A DNA stretch of 64,000 nt from Helicobacter aurati. GTDB taxonomy: Bacteria; Campylobacterota; Campylobacteria; Campylobacterales; Helicobacteraceae. The first letter of the stretch is position 1. Every line of letters begins with the position of its first letter. This document shows positions 54,763 to 63,795 of this stretch, one piece after another. Location of the stretch: assembly GCF_003364265.1 (NCBI RefSeq), contig NZ_NXLW01000008.1, positions 1 through 64,000 on the forward strand. The letters are read 5' to 3'. Both the position numbers and the translations under genes were made by a program. The notes under the pieces were generated by a model. The model did not search any database and was not told the DNA's origin. It saw nothing but the letters and a program-made list of their open reading frames with translations.

Positions 54763-55619
54763 TGAAAGCTAGATTCTGCAAATCTCCCCTTCGCTATCCC
54801 GGTGGCAAATCAAGGGCAATTCAATATTTAAAAGAATATTTTCCAACAAATTTTAAAGAATATCGCGAGCCATTCTTTGGCGGTGGGAGTGTCGGAATCT
54901 ATCTCATACAAAAATATGCTTCTAGCAAAAAAATAAAATTTTCCGCTAATGATTGCAACTATGATGTCTATTGTTTCTGGGATATTCTCAAAACGCAAGG
55001 TAATCATCTTATTGCAGAAATTCAAAGGCTAAAAAAAACATTTAAAGACGGGAGAGAACTCTATCATTTTTTAATGGCTAGAAGAAATGAAAATTTAAGC
55101 AACTTTCAAAGAGCAGTCGATTTTTTCATCTTAAATCGCATCACATTTTCTGGCGTGGTCGATTGTGGAGGATACTCACAAAAAGCCTTCGAATCGCGCT
55201 TCACGCAAAGTAGCATTGAGAGACTAAAGCCCATACAGGGCATTCTCGATAATTTTCATTTCTATTCCAATGACTATCAAGAATTGTTACACAAAGGCGG
55301 AGAGGACGTCTTTATCTTTTTAGACCCTCCATATTATGGCACAACCAAATCAAAACTCTATGGCAAAAAGGGGGATTTGCATACGCATTTTGACCATAAA
55401 ATGCTTTGTGAAAATCTAAAGCAAACAAATCATAAATTTTTACTAACCTATGATGATAGTCAGATTATTAGAAATCTCTATAAGGATTTTTATATTCTTG
55501 AATGGAGCTTGCAATATGGAATGAATAATTATAAACAAGAAAAAGCCAACATTGGCAAAGAGCTTTTAATTAGTAATTTTAATCTATTACAAAAAAATTG
55601 CTTATTTAGTATGCGATAG
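54762..55619 (+). CDS. Dam-like adenine methyltransferase (D12 class)
   Basis: The 285-residue protein starts MKARFCKSPLRYPGGKSR, with the motif I region REPFFGGGSVGIYLI (about 36-50) and motif IV FIFLDPPYYGTTKSKLYG (about 184-201). These are the features of the D12 class that includes Dam and the type II enzymes for GATC, CATG and others. The ATG overlaps the endonuclease stop (TGATG); the upstream TTG at 54750 is not needed. A decayed relative lies at 46150-46290, so two versions of this enzyme have passed through the island. Confidence 0.87.
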   Translation: MKARFCKSPLRYPGGKSRAIQYLKEYFPTNFKEYREPFFGGGSVGIYLIQKYASSKKIKFSANDCNYDVYCFWDILKTQGNHLIAEIQRLKKTFKDGRELYHFLMARRNENLSNFQRAVDFFILNRITFSGVVDCGGYSQKAFESRFTQSSIERLKPIQGILDNFHFYSNDYQELLHKGGEDVFIFLDPPYYGTTKSKLYGKKGDLHTHFDHKMLCENLKQTNHKFLLTYDDSQIIRNLYKDFYILEWSLQYGMNNYKQEKANIGKELLISNFNLLQKNCLFSMR

Positions 55620-55650
55620 ATTATGTATATAATAGGGAGATAAAGAATCA

Positions 55651-56694
55651 ATGCAAAAACACCTAAACAAAGAACGAACCGTTAATCTTGGTTCGTTTTA
55701 TACCCCCACAAATATTGTCCAAAAAGCCTATGAGCTACTACAAAAAAGAGTGAATCTTAAGGATTTTTTGCTCTTTGATAGTGCTTGTGGTTATGGGGAT
55801 TTTTTCATCGGTGATTATCAATATTTAGGTGCAGATATTGATGAGATTGCCTTGCAAAAAGTCAATTCTAAAATCCGTACAATTGCGACAAATTCTCTTT
55901 TAAATGTGTCTCGTTCTAAGTTTGGAATCCCAGAAAATGAAAATCTCATTATCATTGGAAATCCACCCTATAATGATAAAACTTCCATTATTAATAATGG
56001 CATTAAACGGCAACTTTTTGATATAGATAAAAATCTCGCCCACAGGGATTTAGGAATCTCATTCTTGCGATCTTTTGCGCTTCTTAATCCAGGTTTTATA
56101 TGTGTGCTTCACCCACTCTCATATCTGATTAAAGAGAGTAATTTCAAGGCGTTAAAATTATTCAAGGAGTGTTATGCACTGCTTGAGGATATAATTATCA
56201 GTTCTGAAATTTTTACACCCCATTCCAAAACTTTTTTTCCAATTATTATTGCTCTCTATATAAAAGATAATCGGGGAATGGATTATGATTTTATTAAAAA
56301 TTACCAATTTAGTACGGATAGCGGGAAAAAACTGCGATTAAATGACTTTGATTTTATTGGTAATTATGTCCTAAAATATCCAAACCCAAAAGACAAGCGT
56401 AAAGAAATCGCCTATTTTCATACTTTACGAGACATCAATGCACTCAAACGCAATCAAACTTTTATGACAAAATGCAGCGCAAACTCTATTCGTGTATTTC
56501 AAGATAACATACAATACTACTATTACATTCATCATTTTAAGAAATTCGCCGATAAACTTCCTTATTATTTTGGTAATTTAGATATTTTTATCAATCACGA
56601 GGAGTTTCTCAAAATTTCAGATGCCTTTATGGATTTTAAGACCAATGCATGCGTACAAGAGTACTTTGAAAAATTATTCAAGGAACTTGCATGA
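55651..56694 (+). CDS. Second adenine DNA methyltransferase (gamma-like, NPPY)
   Basis: The 347-residue protein has GSFYTPTNIVQKAYELL at the start, motif I LLFDSACGYGDFFIGDY (about 41-57) and motif IV IIIGNPPYNDKTS (about 103-115). It is a compact NPPY enzyme with a small C-terminal part. With the endonuclease and the Dam-like enzyme it would complete a three-gene system in which each methyltransferase modifies one strand of an asymmetric site. AGGGAG precedes the ATG. Confidence 0.82.
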   Translation: MQKHLNKERTVNLGSFYTPTNIVQKAYELLQKRVNLKDFLLFDSACGYGDFFIGDYQYLGADIDEIALQKVNSKIRTIATNSLLNVSRSKFGIPENENLIIIGNPPYNDKTSIINNGIKRQLFDIDKNLAHRDLGISFLRSFALLNPGFICVLHPLSYLIKESNFKALKLFKECYALLEDIIISSEIFTPHSKTFFPIIIALYIKDNRGMDYDFIKNYQFSTDSGKKLRLNDFDFIGNYVLKYPNPKDKRKEIAYFHTLRDINALKRNQTFMTKCSANSIRVFQDNIQYYYYIHHFKKFADKLPYYFGNLDIFINHEEFLKISDAFMDFKTNACVQEYFEKLFKELA

Positions 56695-57280
56695 AAAACT
56701 TTACATATTGTCTGACTTAAACTTAAGAGGAGTTTTTATGAAAATAATTCAATTCAACAAAAAGCATAGGCACAGCCAATACTTCTGTTTATCCTTATTT
56801 ATCATTCTAAGTAAAGTGAAGAATCTCATTTAATGGATGCTTATAGAGATTCTTCAGTTTCTAGGAAACTTCAGAATGACAGAGATACTTCGCATTCGCT
56901 CAGTATGACAAATAAAAGAGATGTTTATCCCTTTGGGAATGCAATATGGGCAAGAACTTTGTTCGTGCTAGTCGCTACCACTCTCGCATCGAGCAAGCCC
57001 TCGCACAATCCGCAAGGATTTTGCCCACACTTGCAAATATGACAAGAATGGTCGTAACATCACAAGGAAATTTAACATGACAAAGCCCTCAACACAATAC
57101 AGCACGGATTTAAAGATATTCGTTCAATTCACATAAGACGCGTATTGTTTGGCAAGCTTTTAAACATACCAAATCAAGCTTTTAATGTAGAAAGTGCTTG
57201 TAAGGAATGCTAAATAAATACATCATTAATACTCGTATGATAGATTATTAATTTTATAAATTTTAATAGGATTAATTAGT
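56695..57280 (+). repeat. REP-like repeat and gene debris at the island's right edge
   Basis: No intact gene is seen. Around 56815-56915 the sequence carries an element of the type AGATTCTTC...TTCAGAATGACAGAGA, with a second partial at the start (GAAGAATCTC), a form common as scattered noncoding repeats in low-GC and other bacteria. Downstream (56950-57060) a short frame reads NFVRASRYHSRIEQALAQSA, and near 57120-57212 IRRVLFGKLLNIPNQAFN, both without starts, possibly the remains of a gene. The small frames at 56621-57042 are not believable proteins. Confidence 0.5.
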
Positions 57281-57715
57281 ATGAGGGCTTTAGTATTTAT
57301 AGCATTTTTTTATATGGCGGTTAATATGGGGAATACAGCACAAATTGTAAAAAGTCGCTATGACTTTGACACGACTATCAATAATGTCTATACATTTTTG
57401 ACACAAAGAAATATACCAATATTTACAGAATTTAATCATAGTAAAAACGCTCAAGAAGCTGAATTGCAACTTTATCCAACAAAAGTTATAGTTTTTGGGA
57501 ATCCAAAAGTTGGTACACTTCTCATGCAGGAAAATCAACAAATAGGAATTGAATTGCCATTGAAAATTATCGTATGGGAGGATTCTAAGCGCAATGTGTT
57601 CGTAACTTCTACGGATATTAAGAATCTTGCAAGGCAATATCGTCTTACCAATAACAATGTTGTTGAAAATATTGCACAACTTTTGACAGAAATCCTTAAT
57701 CATTCTGCTAAGTAA
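57281..57715 (+). CDS. DUF302-family exported protein
   Basis: The 144-residue product has a short hydrophobic start (ALVFIAFFYMAVNMGNTA) that looks like a signal peptide. The DUF302 pattern follows: FDTTINNVYTFLTQRNIPIFTEFNHSKNA, then LYPTKVIVFGNPKVGTLLMQ and GIELPLKIIVWED. DUF302 proteins are of unknown function, sometimes linked to sulfur, copper or stress genes. It marks the return to ordinary chromosome after the RM island. AGGATTAATTAGT precedes the ATG. Confidence 0.82.
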   Translation: MRALVFIAFFYMAVNMGNTAQIVKSRYDFDTTINNVYTFLTQRNIPIFTEFNHSKNAQEAELQLYPTKVIVFGNPKVGTLLMQENQQIGIELPLKIIVWEDSKRNVFVTSTDIKNLARQYRLTNNNVVENIAQLLTEILNHSAK

Positions 57716-57785
57716 CTGATTATAGTGAGTGTATTTATTTTATCTGGATACTTTTTAATTTTGTGATTTTGTAAAAAGATTTCTT

Positions 57786-58436
57786 ATGCGTGATAAATTG
57801 TTTGGACTTTATGGTATTAGCGATTATAATCTCACACCTTATACAAAAATATTTGACTATTTAGAATCTGCAATTGACGGTGGATTACAAATATTCCAAT
57901 TTAGAGACAAGATTCACAATGATAAAGAGATAGAGGGGCTAATAAAAGATTTGCAACTATTTTGTCGAGAAAAAAACATACTTTTTATTCTTAATGACAG
58001 ATATAAACTTGCAATCAAAATGCAGTTAGACGGTGTTCACTTAGGGCGAGAGGAACTGCAATGTTTCTCTACCATACGCAAGAATTTTCAAGGTATTATT
58101 GGTGTGAGCTGTTATGCTAGTCTAGAATCTGCCCTTTATTATCAATCTCTGGGTGCCGATTATGTTGCGTTTGGCTCATTTTTTCAATCTCCTACAAAGC
58201 CAAATGCTACTCTAGCTCCAGCTGCGTTGCTTAAGAGTGCTAAACAGAAGTGTGATATTCCCATTTGCGTTATTGGTGGTATTGCTCCAGACAATGTGCA
58301 TTTATTAAGGGAGGCAGATATGATTGCCGTAATTTCAGGTCTTTGGCAAAAAAGAACATCGTCTTTACAGGCTCAAGATTCTCATGATTTTGTCCGACAT
58401 AATGCAGAAAAGCTTATATCTTTGTGGCGATCGTAA
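57786..58436 (+). CDS. thiE: Thiamine-phosphate synthase
   Basis: ThiE couples HMP-pyrophosphate and thiazole phosphate into thiamine phosphate. The 216-residue TIM barrel shows LQIFQFRDKIH (variant of the QxRxK phosphate motif), FILNDRYKLAIKMQLDGVHLGRE, GVSCYASLESALYYQSLGADYVAFGSFFQSPTKPN and the IGGIAPDNV phosphate loop. All are standard for ThiE. No other thi gene is adjacent in the window. The ribosome binding site (AAGATTT) is weak. Confidence 0.93.
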   Translation: MRDKLFGLYGISDYNLTPYTKIFDYLESAIDGGLQIFQFRDKIHNDKEIEGLIKDLQLFCREKNILFILNDRYKLAIKMQLDGVHLGREELQCFSTIRKNFQGIIGVSCYASLESALYYQSLGADYVAFGSFFQSPTKPNATLAPAALLKSAKQKCDIPICVIGGIAPDNVHLLREADMIAVISGLWQKRTSSLQAQDSHDFVRHNAEKLISLWRS

Positions 58437-58464
58437 TAGATATTGAAAGTATAGAGGGGTTTTT

Positions 58465-59226
58465 ATGATACAGCCAGCGCATTTGCAAGGTCTTTTGAGT
58501 CAAATTGCTACTTCAAGTAACAATAAAGAAATTAATGCAAGTTTGCCTATGCTTTTACGGATTTTAAGCAAACAAGATGGCGGTAAATATCTTGTGCAAT
58601 TAGGTAAACTTGTAATCGAGACAAATAGCAATAAAGAACTCGCGGTTGGTACAAATTATTGGGCGAATGTTAAGCAAGGAAAGGAGGGGCTTATAATCTC
58701 TGACCTAATTAAGCAACCAGCGATATTGCAGCAGCTTGAGAGTTCTTACTTAAAACTACACACAAAAGATTTGCGAGAACTATTGAATGAATCTCATGCA
58801 AGCGGTAAGCAAATTGAGAATCTTTTTAAGGAGTTTTTACTTGAAAGATTGCCGCTTGCTACTACAAAACAGGAATTTTTGGAGTTGTCTAATCTTCTTA
58901 TAGCATTACAAAATGGTGTTTTTAGCATGGTTATTCAAGATGATAACGGTAGAGACAGGCTTGTGCAAATAAAAAAACAGGTTGATTTTTTGGAATTTTA
59001 TAGTGTTTTTTTGCATTTGGGTGAGATAAGCGGGTTGGTTATGCTTGAAGATTCTGGTATTACTGCTAGATTACAGGTTATGAGTGAGAAAGTAAAAAAT
59101 ATCTTAGAGAATCATTTGCATGACTTGCATGGCTTTGATGAAATAAAAATTGAAGTAGGGCAAAATACACCGTTGTGGGATTTCAGTACGCTTAATACTG
59201 CATATATGTTAGATTTGCGCGGGTAG
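58465..59226 (+). CDS. Uncharacterised cytoplasmic protein
   Basis: The 253-residue protein is not recognised. It is mainly helical in the first 150 residues (leucine-rich segments such as LLRILSKQDGGKYLVQLGKL) and mixed after that. The C-terminal section, with FYSVFLHLGEISGLVMLEDSGITARLQVMSEKVKNIL, resembles by eye the last domain of FliK-like hook-length proteins. This is only a suggestion. GAGGGG precedes the ATG. It follows thiE by 28 bases and is convergent with the rhodanese gene. Confidence 0.6.
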   Translation: MIQPAHLQGLLSQIATSSNNKEINASLPMLLRILSKQDGGKYLVQLGKLVIETNSNKELAVGTNYWANVKQGKEGLIISDLIKQPAILQQLESSYLKLHTKDLRELLNESHASGKQIENLFKEFLLERLPLATTKQEFLELSNLLIALQNGVFSMVIQDDNGRDRLVQIKKQVDFLEFYSVFLHLGEISGLVMLEDSGITARLQVMSEKVKNILENHLHDLHGFDEIKIEVGQNTPLWDFSTLNTAYMLDLRG

Positions 59227-59249
59227 TGTATCAGTATTGTAAATAGAAA

Positions 59250-59609
59250 CTACCATTGCAATTCGCGCAAACATTCTTTCTGTGTACCTACAATTTCGAA
59301 TTTTTCATAGAATCTTGAAAAGAGATCGTCGAAAAAATAAATGTTGTTACATCCCATTGTTACGAGAATATTTCCCATTTGCGAAGCCCTTCCTCCTACT
59401 TTGCAATGTACGAGGATTTTTTTATCTGGATTATCTTGAGCGAGGTTATAAATTGCATGGGGTTCTCTAATATTTGGTACCCCCTTAATACGTGCGGCAT
59501 TAACTTCCTCTTCTTCACGAATATCAATCACGATAAAGTCTTCTAGATTCATTTCGTCAATATAAATGGCTTTTGCCATGCTTTTAAAATGTACTCCATA
59601 TTGCTGCAT
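59250..59609 (-). CDS. Rhodanese-domain protein
   Basis: The 119-residue protein is a single rhodanese domain. The start-domain IVIDIREEEEVNAARIKGVPNI and the active-site loop KILVHCKVGGRASQMG with the catalytic cysteine (in HCKVGGRA) are clear. Such proteins carry sulfur as a persulfide for transfer or detoxification. The frame extends to a TTG at 59627, but the ATG at 59609 with AAGGGA before it is the better start. Confidence 0.9.
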   Translation of the reverse strand: MQQYGVHFKSMAKAIYIDEMNLEDFIVIDIREEEEVNAARIKGVPNIREPHAIYNLAQDNPDKKILVHCKVGGRASQMGNILVTMGCNNIYFFDDLFSRFYEKFEIVGTQKECLRELQW

Positions 59610-59727
59610 ATTGTCCCTTTTAGTCAATGTAGTAAAAGGAATGATTATATAACATTTATGCTAATTTAACCTCCACAGAATCTAATGATAAATTTATGTT
59701 GTTATTTCTCTTTGGCAAACGACAGAG

Positions 59728-62031
59728 TTACGAAATAAACGAATGCACTTTTTGTGCTAAAGAAACACAATCCAAGCCTAAACTTTGCTCTACACGTTCG
59801 GTTTTTCCATGTTTAACGAATATATCATCTATTTCGAAACTTATAATCTTTGGAATCTTGCACAATTCATTCTTGGTATATAATTCATTGGCAAACTGCA
59901 TGATCCTTGCGCCTACACCGTTAATTTTGTAGCTATCACTAAAGATAAAAATATGAGTATATTGTTGCAAGCATTGAACGAGGGAAAGAGAATCGAGGGG
60001 TTTTAGGAAAATCAAATCCATAAGATGAGCTTGTAATCCGTATTCTGTATAAAGTGATTCTAATGTAGCAGCCGCTCTGCCCACACCATTACCATAGCCC
60101 AAGAAAAGAATAGGGCATTTGCACGTATCGTGTGTTATCGGAAAATTTATTGTGTCGTTTGTTCCTTTGTTATTCGAGTGTATTTGTGCCGAATTTGTTT
60201 GTAAAGAATCTTGTACAGAAATATGACTAAGGGAATCGGGAATGAGATTATCGTGTTGCGTATGAAAAGCATTCTCCCAATTATCTAAAATCATTTGTGC
60301 TTTCTTATGATGTAAATGTGTTTTGTAATCTTTTTGTTTCTTGAAAAATGCACAAGCGATTATCTGACTTGCCATGCAACGTCTTTGTTCTTTGGAATGA
60401 TTATGTAGGTTTGAAGAATCAGAATAATGCTGCTGCATATTGGCGAATGATTCCATGTCGCGTATAATGTAGAAATCTTGCGCAATGAATTTACCTCTAG
60501 GGTAGCGGATACCGAGCGGAAAGTTAGCATTAACACTCCATTGCAGTGCGTATTCTAGGCTTAAATTATCTCGCGGGGCGACAAGAACAATGTGCGGAAT
60601 GCTTTGTAAATAGGCAATGTCTAACAAACCCTGATGGGTTTCGCCATCTTCACCTACAATGCCAGCCCGATCAATGCAAAAGACTACGGGAAGATTCATG
60701 ATGCTGACATCGTGGATAATTTGGTCGAATGCTCGTTGTAGGAATGTGGAATATATAGCGATATAAGGCTTAAACCCTTCTTTTGCCATAGCCGCCATAG
60801 ATGTAACAGCGTGTTGTTCAGCTATGGCTACATCAAAGAATCTTTCAGGAAATTCATCTATGAGTTTATCTAACCCAGTACCGCTTGGCATTGCAGCGGT
60901 AACCCCTACGATATGACTATGATGCTTTGCCATAGCAAGCAGGGTTTTGCTAAAAACTTGCGTAGGACTTTCTGTTGCATTGGCAGCAAGTGCTTTCCCA
61001 GTGTGCAGATCAAAAGGGGCAACTCCGTGCCATTTTTCATATTTTCCTTCCGCGATTTGGTATCCCTTACCTTTGATAGTTTGACAATGAATAAGAACGG
61101 GGCGATTGAGGTTTTCCGTACTTTTTAGTACAGAAATCACTTCCTCTAGGTTATTTCCATTAATAGGACCAATATAATCAATGCCAAATTCCTCGAAAAG
61201 CAGTCCAGGGGTAATAAGTTTAAAGCTCTCTTCGAATCTTTTTGCAATGAAAGCCGTTCCTTCGGGCATTTTATCCACTATCTTTTTTATTCGTTCTCTC
61301 ATGGATTGGTAGAGTGGAGTGGCAATGGTTTTTGAGAGAATCTTCGAAATTACACCAATCGGTTTAGCAATACTCATTTCATTGTCGTTGAGTAAAATCA
61401 CCACAGGCAATTTTAAATCTCCTAGTTCATTGAGTGCTTCATAAACTAATCCCGCGCTCATAGCACCATCACCTATCATTGCTATGGGTTTGCCTGTTAA
61501 TTTTGCAACGCCAGATTGATTGTTGCTGTGTTTATTGAGTTTGCGTGCTTTGGCGACACCCACAGCTAAAGATAACGAGGTTGAGCTATGTCCAGCAATG
61601 AAATAATCTAATGCACTTTCATTTGGTGCTATAAAACCACTGATGCCACCAAATTGTCTTAGACTGCTAAATTGTTCATATCTTCCTGTAAGTAGTTTAT
61701 GCGCATAAGCTTGATGGCTTACATCATAGATAAATGGATGTTTTGTGCAATCATATACGGTGTGCATGCCTACAATAAGCTCTACTGCTCCTAAAGTAGA
61801 GCTTAAATGTCCGCCGTTCTTACTGACTACTTCTAAGATTCTTTCTCTAATTGCTTGTGCTATGACTTCAAGCGATTCTATATTCGCAAATTGTAGCTGC
61901 ATTCTGATATTGTTACCAGCTTTAAATTGATGTAAGAGGCTTTGTGTCGTGCTATATTGATGCTGCGTGCTTCCTTGTATATTGCCACAGCAGCCTCTGT
62001 CATTGATTAGTGAAAAAGAGTGTTGAGGCAT
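59728..62031 (-). CDS. dxs: 1-deoxy-D-xylulose-5-phosphate synthase with a large insertion
   Basis: Dxs makes the first precursor of the MEP isoprenoid pathway, also feeding thiamine and PLP. The thiamine-diphosphate site GDGAMSAGLVYEALNELGD...NDNEMSI and SKNGGHLSSTLGAVELIVGMH are intact, as are VAIAEQHAVTSMAAMA and IDRAGIVGEDGETHQG. Length is 767, versus about 620 for the family. The extra part is mainly a Gln/Asn/His/Ser-rich stretch at about residues 520-635, between GIRYPRGKF and CPILFLGYGNG, where the pyrimidine domain joins the C-terminal domain; a longer N-terminus (about 45 residues) adds the rest. GAAAGGA precedes the ATG at 62031. Confidence 0.93.
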   Translation of the reverse strand: MPQHSFSLINDRGCCGNIQGSTQHQYSTTQSLLHQFKAGNNIRMQLQFANIESLEVIAQAIRERILEVVSKNGGHLSSTLGAVELIVGMHTVYDCTKHPFIYDVSHQAYAHKLLTGRYEQFSSLRQFGGISGFIAPNESALDYFIAGHSSTSLSLAVGVAKARKLNKHSNNQSGVAKLTGKPIAMIGDGAMSAGLVYEALNELGDLKLPVVILLNDNEMSIAKPIGVISKILSKTIATPLYQSMRERIKKIVDKMPEGTAFIAKRFEESFKLITPGLLFEEFGIDYIGPINGNNLEEVISVLKSTENLNRPVLIHCQTIKGKGYQIAEGKYEKWHGVAPFDLHTGKALAANATESPTQVFSKTLLAMAKHHSHIVGVTAAMPSGTGLDKLIDEFPERFFDVAIAEQHAVTSMAAMAKEGFKPYIAIYSTFLQRAFDQIIHDVSIMNLPVVFCIDRAGIVGEDGETHQGLLDIAYLQSIPHIVLVAPRDNLSLEYALQWSVNANFPLGIRYPRGKFIAQDFYIIRDMESFANMQQHYSDSSNLHNHSKEQRRCMASQIIACAFFKKQKDYKTHLHHKKAQMILDNWENAFHTQHDNLIPDSLSHISVQDSLQTNSAQIHSNNKGTNDTINFPITHDTCKCPILFLGYGNGVGRAAATLESLYTEYGLQAHLMDLIFLKPLDSLSLVQCLQQYTHIFIFSDSYKINGVGARIMQFANELYTKNELCKIPKIISFEIDDIFVKHGKTERVEQSLGLDCVSLAQKVHSFIS

Positions 62032-62196
62032 TGACAAATCCTTTCATTAATTGAAGTTCAGCATTATATTATAGCATTTTATGAGTTATACATTTTTGGA
62101 TCATATCATCTAATTTTTTGCTAGTTTAGAATATTTTAAGCAATGTAGAGAGAAGTTTTTGTGTCTCTAAAGATTTGATGAAATCCGAAGATTCAG

Positions 62197-62205
62197 TGTT
62201 ATAAT
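62197..62205 (+). promoter_or_regulatory. Extended -10 promoter for the helicase gene
   Basis: TGTTATAAT lies 35 bases upstream of the ATG at 62240, a strong extended -10 element. Confidence 0.5.
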
Positions 62206-62239
62206 ATGGGAATTTTTAACCACAAAGAGGAGCATTGTA

Positions 62240-63793
62240 ATGAATAAACATGCAGCAATTCTACCACATGATTCGGAAAGTGATAATTCTCTTTCTGACG
62301 TAAGCTTTGAATCATTGGGATTAAACAAAAAAGTGCTAAAAGGCATCAAAGAAGCCGGTTTTAGCATTCCCAGCCCAATTCAAGAACGAGCAATTCCTCC
62401 AATAATGGAAAAACGAGATGTTATAGCTCAAGCGCAAACAGGAACAGGCAAGACTGCTGCCTTTGCTCTACCTATTTTGCATAGTTTAAAAAATGATTCT
62501 TCTATTGAAGCTTTGGTTATCACTCCTACAAGGGAACTTGCAATGCAAATTAGCGATGAGATTTTTAAATTAGGAAAATTTCTCAAGATTAAAACAATTT
62601 GTGTATATGGCGGTCAGAGTATCAAAAAGCAAATTGAGCTTATTGATCGCAATCCGCAAGTTATGATAGCTACACCAGGGCGGCTATTAGATCATCTTAA
62701 GAATGAAAGGCTGAAGAATTTTTGTCCTAATGTAGTAGTGCTTGATGAATGCGATGAAATGCTTGATATGGATTTTATAGACGACATTGAGGAGATTTTT
62801 AAATTCATTCCTAATAATGTGCAAACTTTACTTTTTTCTGCAACAATGCCCCCGCGCATACAAGAACTTGCTGAAAAAATACTCTATAACCCTTTGCATA
62901 TTAGGATTAGTTCAGCAAATACAACTAATCAGGATATTTCTCAACGATATTATATTATCAATGAAAATGAACGTAATGAAGCACTTGTACGATTAATTGA
63001 TACCGAATCTCCTCATAAAAGTATTGTGTTTATTCGAACTAAAAAAGAAGCTGAAGAAGTAAATACCTTTTTGCAAATCAAAGGCTATAAAAGTGTAGCT
63101 TTGCACGGCGACATGGATCAACGTATGAGGCGAGACGCCATTATGGCTTTTAAGAAAAAAGGTGCTGATATTTTGGTGGCAACTGACGTTGCAGCTAGAG
63201 GATTGGACATTAGTAACATTAGCCATGTCTTTAATTATCATATTCCTTTGAATATAGAATCTTATGTACATAGAATAGGTAGGACAGGTCGTGCAGGGAA
63301 TAAAGGCGTAGCTATAACACTTTCTACTCCACTTGAATATAAAGATTTAAAGAAGATTCAAAGCAGTACGAAATCCCAGCTTAAACTTTATGAAGTGCCC
63401 AATGTCAGCGATGATGTAGTGATTAATGAGATTCTTCAAGCAGAAGTGTTGGATTCCGCCATATCGCTTTATGAGAATGTGAAAGATAAGATTGATGCTA
63501 CACAATTAGCACTTAAACTACTTACGTTGCATTTGCAGAAAAATGTCAAGATTGGATTGAGTAAGCAGGAAGTAGAACACAATATACACGGTCAAGATGA
63601 AGCGAAGACAATGGATAACTCTCGCAGAACGTATGGAAAAAAAAGAACAGAAAAATTAGGCAAAGCAACTAATTATAATACTAAGAAATCCCAAGATAGA
63701 GCGCATAAAAAATCAAGCAAAATGAAACCCACTGCCAATGAGCTCAAGCAGCACAGAAAGCTGCAAAGTCAGCAAAAGTATTATAAAGGTTAA
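62240..63793 (+). CDS. DEAD-box-family RNA helicase with a DECD motif II
   Basis: The 517-residue protein has the Q motif (FESLGLNKKVLKGIKEAGF, SIPSPIQERAIP), motif I AQTGTGKTAAF, PTRELAMQI, TPGRLLDHL, motif II VLDECDEMLDMDF, motif III FSATMPP and motif VI HRIGRTGRAG. Motif II is DECD, not DEAD. The last 60 residues are Lys/Arg-rich and disordered, as in RNA-degradosome or cold-adaptation helicases. Helicobacter species normally have one such helicase, RhpA, which partners RNase J; this is likely it, but not certain. An AGAGGAGC ribosome binding site precedes the ATG. Confidence 0.92.
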   Translation: MNKHAAILPHDSESDNSLSDVSFESLGLNKKVLKGIKEAGFSIPSPIQERAIPPIMEKRDVIAQAQTGTGKTAAFALPILHSLKNDSSIEALVITPTRELAMQISDEIFKLGKFLKIKTICVYGGQSIKKQIELIDRNPQVMIATPGRLLDHLKNERLKNFCPNVVVLDECDEMLDMDFIDDIEEIFKFIPNNVQTLLFSATMPPRIQELAEKILYNPLHIRISSANTTNQDISQRYYIINENERNEALVRLIDTESPHKSIVFIRTKKEAEEVNTFLQIKGYKSVALHGDMDQRMRRDAIMAFKKKGADILVATDVAARGLDISNISHVFNYHIPLNIESYVHRIGRTGRAGNKGVAITLSTPLEYKDLKKIQSSTKSQLKLYEVPNVSDDVVINEILQAEVLDSAISLYENVKDKIDATQLALKLLTLHLQKNVKIGLSKQEVEHNIHGQDEAKTMDNSRRTYGKKRTEKLGKATNYNTKKSQDRAHKKSSKMKPTANELKQHRKLQSQQKYYKG

Positions 63794-63795
63794 TT

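Noticed and set aside
56621-57042. Two small open frames (about 70 codons each) at the island's right edge
   Set aside because: They run through REP-like repeat sequence, have no ribosome binding site and have low-complexity composition.
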